DNA from: Trema orientale
Taxonomy: Eukaryota; Streptophyta; Magnoliopsida; Rosales; Cannabaceae
Assembly (NCBI GenBank): GCA_002914845.1
Contig: JXTC01000103.1
Coordinates: 614,043 to 678,042, forward strand
DNA: 64,000 nt
Reading direction: 5' to 3'
Shown here: in pieces, positions 12,816-22,897 of the stretch
How the letters are laid out: the number at the start of each line of letters is the position of its first letter
Numbering within the stretch: the first letter of the stretch is position 1
Position numbers and translations under genes: made by a program
Notes under the pieces: generated by a model
Told to the model about the DNA's origin: nothing
The model's input: only the letters and a program-made list of their open reading frames with translations
The model's database searches: none

Positions 12816-14349
12816 TGTAAAATCCCAATTTTAATAATGGTAATTTGGTCTTTTAACCATTAAAAAAATTAATAATAATAATAATAATAAATTAATTTCG
12901 AATTTGGGTTTAAATGAAAGGACTCCTAAAAAATGGGGAATAAACAGCAATTTAGAGAAATTGAATGAAAAGATACTCAAACGAGGGGTTTAAGAGCAAA
13001 GTTCAGAACCCATTAAATGGGTAACACGTGCCCAAAAAATAGATTTCTCTGTCTCTTTTTCTCTCCTTTATACGATACACACACATACACACACACACAC
13101 TCTCTCTCTTCTCGATAGACGTCGGCAAAAATAGGTCACCACGGGCGACGGCTTCCAAGTTGACGACGATAGTCAGGGATAGCCTAGAGCCACCACCTTA
13201 GCACGGGCTGCTTGCCGAAATTTGGACGTCGTCAAAATTCTCTGCCAGCGACATCAAAGCAAAAATAGTCGTGGAGAAAATCGAACGCGGGCGACATTTC
13301 CAGCCACCTCATGCCGTGAAACCGGGTTTGATCAACTCGTCTCGACACGAGGATCATCGTGGTCTATATATCTCAACCTAATATTGTTCGGATTGAAATT
13401 TGCCATTATTGAATAATTTAAGCTTTTCTAGTTTTGTGTATTGCTTTTCCAATCCGACTATCAGATCGTAAAATAAACCTCATATTTGTAATATACTCAT
13501 GAAAACATGAAGTTTGATATATATGTATATATTGACTATGTTTGGTGACGGGCACAGAAAATGAAATCTAATGGCTTAAATTTATCTCGTTTTGCGTGTC
13601 ACAAAGTTAGATTTTGGCCCAAGTCTGAATTGGTCAAGTTATATATCTAACCTAGCTAATTTAGGTACTAAGAATTCAGTAGTCAAGTCCACTTTTCGAT
13701 TCGAGGCTCCGTTGGTTAAACAACTTTTCAAAGCGAGCGATTGAGGATTCGAAAACGACCCTCCAACTCTTCAAACGACCGTCAAACGATGTCAAACACC
13801 CTCCATAACACCGTAGTACTATCTAGTTACTCGATTGAGCTAGAGATTGGATTACTTGATTCTAAAACTAATTTAATTATGAATTTACATATTTTAAATG
13901 AATATGAAATTTCGTGGACTAATTTATAAAAATTGTGTTTATATCTTGTTTAATTTCTTTTCCTCGTTCAAACATTTAGCCAAGTTTAATATTCTTACTA
14001 AGTGGACGTATGAAAGTATTTAATATTACAAATTTGAGTACTTGGAATCACAAATGATTTTATGTAAATTATTTTGGACAATGGACTTGAAGTTTTAAAT
14101 TGAACTCATTTTACCAAAATTTATGATTTAAAAAAAACTTTCTAAACTAATTAAGTATAATTACAATTTTAAGTGATTGTTTTCTTGAGAAAATTAAAAC
14201 AATTGAGAGGATTCTTGATTATAGAATTTATAAGGTTTTGAAGACTAAAATGAAAATTTCGAGTACTAAACTTCTTCTGAATTTTGTAAACTCAATATTT
14301 AATTATATTTTCATTTAAAATTACTTAAAGTCAATTTCCAGTCGTGACA
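12816..14349 (+). mobile_element. probable solo LTR, Ty3/gypsy (Tekay-like)
   Basis: It starts TGTAAAATCCC and ends GTCGTGACA, close to the TGTAACACCC...GTCGTGACA ends typical of plant Tekay LTRs. Flanks are GATAG (12811-12815) and GCTAG (14350-14354), a 5-bp target duplication with one mismatch. It has no coding capacity and no primer site follows it. Inside are a CA/CT microsatellite (about 13078-13110) and a GC-richer stretch (13110-13340), as expected for the transcribed leader of such LTRs. Size about 1.53 kb. The family call rests on the ends only. Confidence 0.55.
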
Positions 14350-14834
14350 GCTAGACATTGACAATTTACAGATTTTAGGGTTATTTTGATCTTATTTATA
14401 AAACCCAAATATAATGCTTATCGGAAAAAGTATCAGAACAACTGACGAAAATGAAATTGATACACAAATTACATTACCATAGTGAAAACTCAGACTTATT
14501 CGTGAAAAGAACAGACTTCCAAACTCTATGCTAAACTAGATTGGACTTCTTTTCTTCTTTTCCTTTTCTTTCCCCTCCGAGAAAGCAAAATACATGTATG
14601 AAGAGGAAATAATTACAACACCTTCATCTGCTTGTAATTTGATGAACTCCACTGGCTTTAAAATTAACAAGGAGGTCACCCTTAACTNNNNNNNNNNNNN
14701 NNNNNNNNNNNNNNNNNNNNNNNNNNNNNNNNNNNNNNNNNNNNNNNNNNNNNNNNNNNNNNNNNNNNNNNNNNNNNNNNNNNNNNNNNNNNNNNNNNNN
14801 NNNNNNNNNNNNNNNNNNNNNNNNNNNNGAAATC
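14350..14834. other. spacer with assembly gap 14688-14828
   Basis: 141 N. The bases before the gap show no gene I recognise. Part of an inverted-repeat element, seen to the right of the gap, probably lies in the missing sequence. Confidence 0.6.
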
Positions 14835-15101
14835 TGTTACAAATTTATACCCTGACACCAATTTAAAGCAGTTAATTTACCAAGTTGCTGTTTAAAAAAT
14901 TGAAAATAAACCATATAAAAACTAATCTGAAAGTGAGTTTATTAAATTATCTTGGTAAATTAATTACTCTAAATTAGTGTCAGGGTATAAATTTGTAACA
15001 AATATTAAATTTAAGGGTCAATATTGATAATAACCAAAACAGAAGGTATAAACTGAACAAAGTGTCAAAATACAGGGTATAAAAATGATATTATCCCTAA
15101 C
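14835..15101. repeat. inverted-repeat MITE, copy 1 of family C (partial)
   Basis: GTTACAAATTTATACCCTGA near 14837 recurs in reverse complement near 14980-15001, giving arms of about 50 bp around a 65-bp core. Beyond the right arm, 15002-15101 resembles, in the same order, the terminal part of the element at 42395-42900 (for example ACAGGGTATAAAAATGATAT against ACAATGTATAAAAAATATAA). The left terminal part falls in the assembly gap. Superfamily is not assigned. Confidence 0.55.
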
Positions 15102-15861
15102 AAGTATAGAAGCAAGTAAAGCAATATGTACTTGAGAAAGGTTTACTGAATTACTGTGGCGTAGAATGCTGTCATCAACATTTATCAATATTACCTTTAC
15201 TGTTTACATGATAAACATGAATAACTAAAGTTGAGTGCAGTAAGCTATACTAGTCTAAATGACAGTTAAGATTGTCGAGATAATTTCTACATGGTAATCT
15301 TGTTCATAATAAGCTATATTTTCTGCAACAATCTTAGAAGCAGATCTAATTCCAAAGCCATACTTTTCCTTAATACTCTACGAGGAAAAAAAATGAGAAA
15401 ATAAATCAATGGAACCAACTGATACGAGTAGTTAAAAGACAAGAAATGCATTAATATAAGATTATAAACTGTTAACTACTCAATTAAGATAACTTGTATT
15501 TACCAGGTTAACTCCACTATAACCTCCTAATTTAACAACTATACCGCAGGACAGGTAGTGATTAAATTAAGTCCAAATAGCTGCTGCTAATGTCCTGTAA
15601 GCCATGAGAACAGAAGGTATGAACGTGAAGACCGGCCTACTCCAGTTTGCTAGTTGGAAACACAACTGTCAACAGCTCATAAAGGCAGTTCATTGAATGA
15701 GGCCGGACTACAGAATGCACAATAAACTTACTGAACAGAAGTAAGAGATGTGGGATACCATGTAAGCTAATTTAATAAATTGACATGTTTTCAAATCATT
15801 ACAATATGGTTCAATGCAATCAAATCTAAATTAAGTAAGATCTATTTGTAGACCAACATAC
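15102..15861 (-). other. intron or 3' flank of the FAR1-family gene
   Basis: It starts with a good splice donor (GTATGT at 15861, minus strand). In short FAR1-domain proteins the next exon encodes a coiled-coil segment beginning near EEKDKKI. I searched this stretch and the sequence up to 14350 by eye and did not find such an exon. It may lie in the gap at 14688-14828, or the gene may be truncated. Confidence 0.45.
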
Positions 15862-16438
15862 CTCACTGAGAATATTCACAATTGGCAGTTCCCCTGGAAA
15901 TTTACAATTAGTCATCAGCTTGTGACTGTGCTCTCGAACAAATTTCGTAACGACCCATTTCTCTCCCTCCCTTGCTGCCAACCTTATCATTGCTTTGCAC
16001 CCTTCTCTAGTAACTGGTCGTGGAGGAAGAACCCGGTCTTTTCTAAGCGTATGTTTGGAAGATCGAAAACCTTCTCTTGAACAAACAAAGTCTCTCCCTA
16101 TTATAGCCATGTTCTTTAATGAATGTCGAATTCTATTTGTTCTTATTGTAAAACCCATGCGCTTGGCATATTCATAATAGAAATCTCTTGCATCATCTAG
16201 CGAAAGAAAACTCATCCCAGTGTATGGCTCAAAACATTCTGCACCAGAACCCTCCACTGGCAGTTCCATGGGAATAAAGCCATCAGTAATAACATTATTC
16301 AAATTGCAACTTGAGAGTGGCTCATCTTCCACGAGTTCCATCACTTCATTTTCATGAAATCTTTTAAAAGTTTCATCCTCGGAAACACCATCACTGTCTA
16401 GAAATTCATGCCCACAAGTGGAACCTGTCATTCTGCTC
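15862..16438 (-). CDS. FAR1-family protein, DNA-binding-domain exon (partial gene)
   Basis: The exon runs from an acceptor (TTTGTAG, 16439) to a donor (GAG|GTATGT, 15861). The start chosen is the ATG at 16431, just inside the exon; an in-frame ATG upstream at 16473 lies in the intron. The 190 codons contain an acidic N-terminal part (about 1-75) and then a FAR1 DNA-binding domain (about 77-175). Its hallmarks are EPYTGMSF, FYYEYAKRMGF, the conserved FVCSREGFR and TREGCKAMI segments with zinc-binding-type cysteines, and a WVVTKFVREHSHKL end. FHY3/FAR1-type proteins derive from MULE transposases and act in the nucleus as transcription regulators. No MULE transposase or SWIM zinc finger is seen in the window, so this fits the short FAR1-domain-only class or a truncated FRS gene. 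The exon ends in phase 0. No in-frame damage is seen. Confidence 0.8.
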
Positions 16439-17295
16439 CTACAAATGCAATTTAAAATACTCGAAATTGCCAAAAATGCAGGGAGTAAAAGCTACACCTG
16501 TAACAAAATCATCATGGTTTAAATCTTTATTATCATTTGATTCCAAGTATTCTAAGAAGCAGTAAGTTATTTCTAAATTCATTTCATTAATTTCTTTAAG
16601 AGGGAAAAAAAAAAGAAAAAAAAGGGCAGAAATCCTATCAAAAAGGGTAGTACCACAAATGTTCATATAATTTTTTATTCTTTTCCTTAACAATTTTAGA
16701 GATGATGACTCATCTAAATCATATTAAAATTCCATACCAAAATAAGAATTTACATATCTCCAAATGGATTTCAAAAATTACCAATACTTCTAGCTGCCTA
16801 CTAAAATTCAAGAAAGAGTACATAAAACCTATCACCAACCTTTTCAACCTATAGAACTCCAAAATCCAACGTTCTTTTTCCTTTTTTGAAAAAAAAAAAA
16901 AAAAAAAAAAAAGTAAAAATGAAACCCTCTCTACCGTGTCGATACAGATTTGATCATAACCAAATAAAAAATAAAAAATAATATTCCATTTCTTAACAAA
17001 TTTTATTTCTTTTCTTTTCAAAACAAAAACAAAACAAGAAAAAGTCACAGAAATATATATACGGAAATGCCGACTCCTAGAAAACTTGTTCAAAATCAAA
17101 ATTTCGAATTAGAATGTCAACCAAATAAGAAAGAAAAGTCATTTGAATTTAAAGGGCATGCTAAACATTATGGTAAAATTAGGTAAAATAATCAATACAA
17201 ACGACACCACGCTATTCAGTCTACAGAAACATCATCATATAAATATATTGATATGAATCTCAATAAAAAGAACAGCAAATGACAATAAACAAATC

Positions 17296-17327
<32 letters not shown>

Positions 17328-17339
17328 AAACAGACTGAC
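16439..17339 (-). other. probable 5'-UTR intron of the FAR1-family gene
   Basis: Bounded by an acceptor at 16439 and a plausible donor (CAGAG|GTCAGT) at 17339 on the minus strand. AT-rich with long A/T homopolymers (for example 16889-16912 and 17301-17326). No coding exon recognised. Confidence 0.45.
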
Positions 17340-17600
17340 CTCTGGTGGCTGAGTTTTGATCAAAAGCTTCCGAACGTTTTCATATGTTTAGACATTTTCG
17401 GTGATCGGAGAGAGTGGGAAGTGTAAGACTGTTCTGACACGAGAGAGAGAGAGAGAGAGAGAGTGTGTGTGTTGAGGAATCTGTTGTTATGATGTAAAAA
17501 TGGACTCTGTAGTTGAACTTGCCACAGTCCAGCCACACTACTTCGTGGGCTCTTGGGCTCTGATGACTGGGCCTAACTCCTGAGATGGGGCCGTTAGGCT
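17340..17600 (-). promoter_or_regulatory. 5' leader and promoter-like region of the FAR1-family gene
   Basis: On the plus strand, three TGGGCY boxes lie within about 35 bases (near 17547-17577); these match plant site II elements found in promoters of many housekeeping genes. A (GA)n/(GT)n microsatellite (17441-17472) reads as a CT/CA tract on the sense strand, common in plant 5' UTRs. On the minus strand a short upstream open frame, ATG at 17395 to TGA at 17360, encodes 11 residues (MSKHMKTFGSF) and would lie in the leader just before the splice donor. The transcription start is not determined. Confidence 0.45.
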
Positions 17601-17879
17601 GCTTCTTCACTCTTCTAAAATTTTAATATTTTTATTTTCGTCCCCACTCCCTCATTAGTTCCAAAATGGTCTATGGTGATTATGATTGAGAATTACCTTA
17701 CCATCCACAAATTCGTCTCCCTCATAAATTTTATAAATTTTAAATTACTTCCACTTTAATTTATCTCTTCCTTCGTGCTCAAAAAAAAAAAAAAAAGAAA
17801 AAAAACACCAATTCTATAAAAATTTTGAATTATTTACTCTCATAAATTTGAGTCGTCATTGATATATATATATGAATAT

Positions 17880-18110
17880 ATATATGGCATCAATTCATTA
17901 GGTATTTTTTTAACTTATTCGTAGATATTGTTTTCCCAATTAAAAATCATCGCACTCATTTTTTCATAATAAAAGTTGGAAAGAGAAAAATATTAAATAA
18001 TTAGTATTTATTTTTATTTTTTTTTTTTTCAACAATTCAAATTATGATAACCGTTAGATAAAACCCAACGGCTAAAAAAAATACATATTGAATTGGGAAC
18101 CCATATATTA
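17880..18110. mobile_element. short MITE, copy 1 of family A
   Basis: Ends are inverted repeats: left TATGGCATCAATTCATTAGG, and right in reverse complement TATGGGTTCCCAATTCAATA, each followed by a run of T. About 230 bp, AT-rich, with a CCGTTAGAT...CCAACGGCT pair near the right end. A related element is at 56282-56515. No coding capacity. Superfamily is not assigned. Confidence 0.55.
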
Positions 18111-18269
18111 AGGATCTTAGTTCATTGATCTTTAAAAATATTGCAAATATGTTGTGTTTGATGTGGAATGAATCAGTGAATCTGCACTCATGAATAGCGC
18201 ACTATGAAGGAAGGTTGTTGGGTTTTGGTTTCTCGTACTTGATGATGAAATTGAAGAAAAAATTTACTT

Positions 18270-18806
18270 TGATACTAATAATAATGGCTCTTAAATTATA
18301 CTCATTGTACCACTTTGCTCCCGAATTTTCATCTGACATAATAATGGCCCTGAACTATGTTCTTGTTAAATCAATATCACATTCACAAACTGGTAGTTTT
18401 TTAATAGAAAATAGTTATAGACAAAGCGTATAATTGACCATTATTTATTTCTAAGAATCAAAATCTTATTTTCAGCTATAATTATAAAATTATATGCTTT
18501 GCATATGATATGACTCATTTCTGTTAAAAATTTAATAGTTTGTAGAAAAAAAATAGTCATTGCTATAATAATTATATAAATCTTGACAGTCTACTATGTA
18601 AGTTGAAAATTCGAAGTCTTATTTTTAATCATAGTCACCAAACTGTGTATTTTATAATGACTATTTCTATTGAATATTTGGCAGCTTGTGATAAAAGGGT
18701 CATTATCGTAACAATTACATAATTTAAAGGTTATTACTATGTAAGTTAAAAATTCAGGGATCAAATGGTACAATGAGTATAATTTAAGGGCATTGCTATT
18801 ATTAAC
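18270..18806. mobile_element. long-TIR MITE, about 540 bp
   Basis: CTTAAATTATACTCATTGTA near 18291 recurs in reverse complement near 18764-18786, and the match extends outward to TAATAATA and inward over about 80 bp in total. The core is non-coding. A short duplication within the right half repeats the motif of CAAACTG and GTCATTAT blocks. Target duplications are not clear. Confidence 0.6.
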
Positions 18807-21100
18807 CCTTTTATTTTTATTTCTATTTTTAGAAGTAATCGTATGGGTGAGTAGCCAAGTAATAAGATGTACTTTTTCATATGCATCTTGTAATCATCAA
18901 TTTGGATTCTTTGGTTTTTCTTGTAGATTGACTATATTTGTTTTCATATTGTTGACTTGCAGAGATCTATTCATTTCTTAAAATAAAAAAGATTGGAAAT
19001 TCTTTATCTGGAGTTTAGCCTTTTATTTTTATAGTAAATATATACACAAATGTGCATGTAGTAAAGAAAGTTCGACGTTTTTGTCTTAGGAAATTTTCTC
19101 TTTCCCTTTTTGAGAAAATATTTAAGACTCCCGGTGTTTATTAGGGTGTTAAGAGTTTTACATTTTTTGTCTGTCATTTTGAATATACTTTAATGTAATT
19201 TTCGTTGATTGTATCTTGTAATAATATTTTTTATTATTAAGAGGTATTGCAATAAACTCACTCTTAAAACTTTTGGAACGTAGCAGTATTTTGCACTGAA
19301 TGCCCAACATACCTCTATAATTTTATGGGAATTACTAAACCATGAAGAAAACAAAAGCAAGAGCCAAAAAAGAACAAAGAAAGAAATAAGAGAGGAAGAG
19401 AGGAAAAGACGAACGAGGGAAAGACCAAGAACGAGAGCTTGTCCTTCACCTTCGATCGTACCCGTGATTGGGGACACAAAGGAAAGAAAGGAAAAAATAA
19501 TAATAAATTTTTTTCTATAGGATTTCAATATTTGAATTTTGGAAATTGTATTCTAAGAGCCTTTTTCTGGTACAATTTTATTTTTAGAAATTTAAAAAAG
19601 GAACTTTGTAGAGGGGACATATAAGAGCGCAACCAAAAGGGGAACAAGTGAAGTTTGAAGAAGAACTTTTCTACACTAGTTTCTTTCTTCTTTTTTTTTA
19701 TAATTTAAACTCTTTCCTTTTTTAATTTATTTAGTGATTCTATCAATGATTAGCTTTTGTAGATTTTGTTTTTCTTTTTTTTTTTGCAAGGTTACAGTGT
19801 CCCCCAATCATGTTGATTGAATTATTTGTCTTCATTTTGATATTTGCCTTTCTTATTTAAATTGTTTATTTTATTTTGTGTCAGGTGATATTTGGTACCA
19901 TAATGAACACAAAAAATGGATTTGTGTGTTTTTCCTAGAATAAAGTAACACATATAGTGTGAGATAGAATATAAATACTTTATTTGTGTAGCCATTAAAG
20001 AGAACTTGATCTTAATGCATTTTTTTTTTCCTAATATTAATCCTCATAGGAACATAGTGGATTGATTATGAGACTATCAAAGGAGACTTGTAGATAAATC
20101 AAAATTACTTGGCTACCAATTTAGTTTGATAAGAGATGCAAAAATTCAAGTGACGTGGTCTGGTGAAATTGTAATCTAAAGCTTTGTTCCATTGATTGTT
20201 CTCTTAATTTATATTATCTTTTTATTACACTTGTTAATTTCCAATTGTTTGTTCCATTGATTTGTCCGTGATATATTCTATACGTATATGGGAGTTGATT
20301 TGAGCATCTAAAATTACTTGAATTCAATGATTATGTTTTGCAATTTTGTATATTTGAGAGACATAATTTTTCTCATACTATAACATTTTTGAAATGATTC
20401 TTTTCTTGATGATTATCATGTGTTCATTTCTTTTGAGTGCCCAATATTCAGATTGATATTTTTTGAGTTTTAATGATAGTTTACACTTTATATTTGTTAC
20501 ATTCTAGATTTCTGTAATACTCTAATATTATGTAACTATGGAATTTATGTACTCTCTATTAATGATATAGCAGTAAAAAAAACAATTCTATGAAAATGTT
20601 GTAGTACAACTGAATTCATGGTGCTAACTCCATAAATTTTCGATGAAATCGGAACTTAGAAATAGCTTGGAGAGCTAAATTTCTATGTTGAACTTAACTA
20701 GCAAACCCTAGAGTTGAATTTATTTCCAACCTAACTCTCATGTTGTTTTAAAAATATATATATATATGATTTAAAGTTAGTTCTCATGAAAAACAGTGAA
20801 ATTTTGGTGATTTGCAACCGTAGATGTATTACAAATCTTATTTAGGCCTTACGGTTCAAATTTGGAAAAAACAGTGAGACAGTTAGGATAATTAGGGGTG
20901 AAATTACATAAAAAGTTGAAATTAGAATTGGAGGTTTTACTGTGTAGCCAAGGTGTTGCTGTTTAATTATTTTTGCAACAAAAATATCTAGTAATGGCTA
21001 ATAGGAAAGGAGATTAGTGGAAGAGTTTATATTAAACAAATGGGACAAACTTTTGGTAGATAAAGTTTCGTTTTTTTTTTTTTTGGTTAATGAAAATGAA
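18807..21100. other. AT-rich intergenic, no gene recognised
   Basis: Only short chance open frames. A purine-rich stretch (about 19350-19440) is followed by a GC-richer patch (19440-19480), which could be a transcribed leader, but no coding exon follows. Long T runs near 19690 and 19775. Confidence 0.45.
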
Positions 21101-21104
21101 GTTG

Positions 21105-21178
21105 CATTTAATTACTAATATAATGTTACAAGCATCAAAACCATTTAATTACTAATATAATATTACAAGCATCTAAAC
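21105..21178. repeat. 37-bp tandem duplication upstream of the defensin-like gene
   Basis: Two adjacent 37-bp copies (21105-21141, 21142-21178) beginning CATTTAATTACTAATATAAT differ at two positions. They end 48 bases before the start codon of the defensin-like gene, so they lie in its likely leader or promoter. Confidence 0.85.
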
Positions 21179-21225
21179 TAGGCTATTATTATCATTTATC
21201 TTCATCCACTGGTTTTTGAAAGGAA

Positions 21226-22897
21226 ATGGAAAAAGCATATAGAGACGTGTTTTTGCTCAACATCCTCATTATTCTCATTCTGATCTATTGTTTAGCAAAT
21301 GGTAAATACTCTCTCTCTTGAATATATTTTATTCTTAAAATGTAATTATTTATCGAATTATATATAGAATGCCATAACAACTATATTATATATGATATGA
21401 TATAAAGTACTGAACCTGAACAATTTAGAGCTCCAAGCAATGTATCAACACTATTGTCATTATAGGCATAATATGCATACATATATTAAGTGTTCAAAAA
21501 CAATTTTTTTACTCTTTTAACTAAAAAGAAAAATGAATTTTTAGGTTTTATACTTTACTAATACTCTTGTGAATATATATTTACCTTTTCCTGAAAGTCA
21601 AAAATTTTAATTAGTAATCGTATAATGTGCTTTTTAGTGACAAAATAAAAGATCGAAAAGGATTTGTCCTGTTTAATAGTTTTATTCTTAATTTTGAAGC
21701 AAAGAAAATTAGGAATTAAAATAATACAAAAAATAAATATTATTGAGTTTAAATATGAAAGATTTAATTCTACTAATATTCTCTAAACTTTGGTGAAATT
21801 TTGATTTTCATTATTTCAATTTATAGAAGTATTTTTTTTCTTTATTAGTCTATGTTATGCTCATACTTTGATACAAATATAGATAGATATATTGTTTATT
21901 ATTAATAGATAGGGGTGACAATTCATGTTGCCGTGTCGTGTCAAGGTATATGTATAACGAACAACTATCAAATCCAAACCCAACACATTTATTATTCGTG
22001 TCATAATTTGTAAACATACATCCAACAACCTAAATAAATAGGTTAATATGTGAACGACATATTTAACACGTTATTTAAATAGGTCGTATTCAGGTCGTGT
22101 CTAACGTAACACGACCTATTAACCTGTGTACTGTTAGCCCGTTAATTGAACTCAATTTAATATGTTAATATTAAATATGCTATATTTGGTTCAACTTGAT
22201 ATAACGCATTAACCTATTAAGTTTAACATATTAACCTAATTCACATTTCTAATATATTTTGATATAATCTATTGACTTATTTTATATTTCCAATATAACC
22301 AGTCAACCATAATGAATTAAATAAATATAACATACAATCTGAAGTTTAAAATCAAAATAAAACTTTCAAGTTTTAGTGCATAAAACATAAAGAGAAGTTT
22401 TAAGTCTTGATACACACAAGTTAATACAAAATCTCAAAAAATTTAATCGTGTTAAACGAGTCAATTTCGGGTTTAATTAATAGATTAATCTGCTTGTGAC
22501 ATGTTATTTAATCGTGTTTAATCGGGTTTAACCTGTTTTGAATGTACATATTTCAAACAAATCCAAACCCATTAACTTTATATCGTTTTCGAGTCATATT
22601 ATTTTGTCGTGACCTCAATTGCCACCCCTACTAATATACTCACGACTCTTTCTTTTTCTATTTTTATCCTTTGTTCTAGGAATAACTACAAAGTCAACGA
22701 AAGAAGCCGATCAAGTACTTCATCGAAGAAAACCTGTGACTGAATATCATGTAAGCAAATATTTTCCGAAAAATATAAGATGTACAGAACACAACGCTCA
22801 AGCTTGTGAAGGAATATGCATGATTTTAGAAGATAAAAAGCATGGAAGTTGTGTCAAGCTTAAGGGCTATCTAAAAAAATGTATTTGTCACGATTAA
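21226..22897 (+). CDS. defensin-like secreted cysteine-rich peptide, two exons
   Basis: Exon 1 (21226-21301) encodes 25 residues plus one base: a short charged start (MEKAYRD) then a hydrophobic core (VFLLNILIILILIYCLA), a typical signal peptide. The donor is G|GTAAAT. Exon 2 begins at 22680 after TTGTTCTAG and ends with TAA at 22897; the two join in frame to give 97 residues. The mature part has six cysteines (60, 68, 72, 83, 93, 95) spaced C-x7-C-x3-C-x10-C-x9-C-x-C. The C-x3-C and C-x-C pairs are the CS-alpha-beta defensin fold signature, and GSC (81-83) fits the gamma-core. An intron right after the signal peptide is the usual structure for plant DEFL/LCR and NCR-type genes. Such peptides are secreted and act in antimicrobial defence or cell signalling; which applies here cannot be told. 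The intron is 1378 bp and holds a transposon. The frame is intact. Confidence 0.75.
21908..22629. mobile_element. hAT-like non-autonomous element in the defensin-like intron
   Basis: Ends are TAGGGGTGACAATT and AATTGCCACCCCTA, near-perfect inverted repeats. Inside are many copies of motifs such as CGTGTC, ACACGACCTATTAACC and AACCCATTAA in both orientations. This matches a widespread plant group starting with AGGGGTGGCAA, usually assigned to hAT. About 720 bp, no transposase. The flanks (TAATAGA and TAATATA) are only roughly alike, so the target duplication is decayed. It ends about 50 bases before the exon 2 acceptor. Confidence 0.7.

Noticed and set aside
13222-13416. GC-richer open frame that could be a gene 5' end
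   Set aside because: It lies within a probable solo LTR, where a GC-rich leader is expected; no domain.
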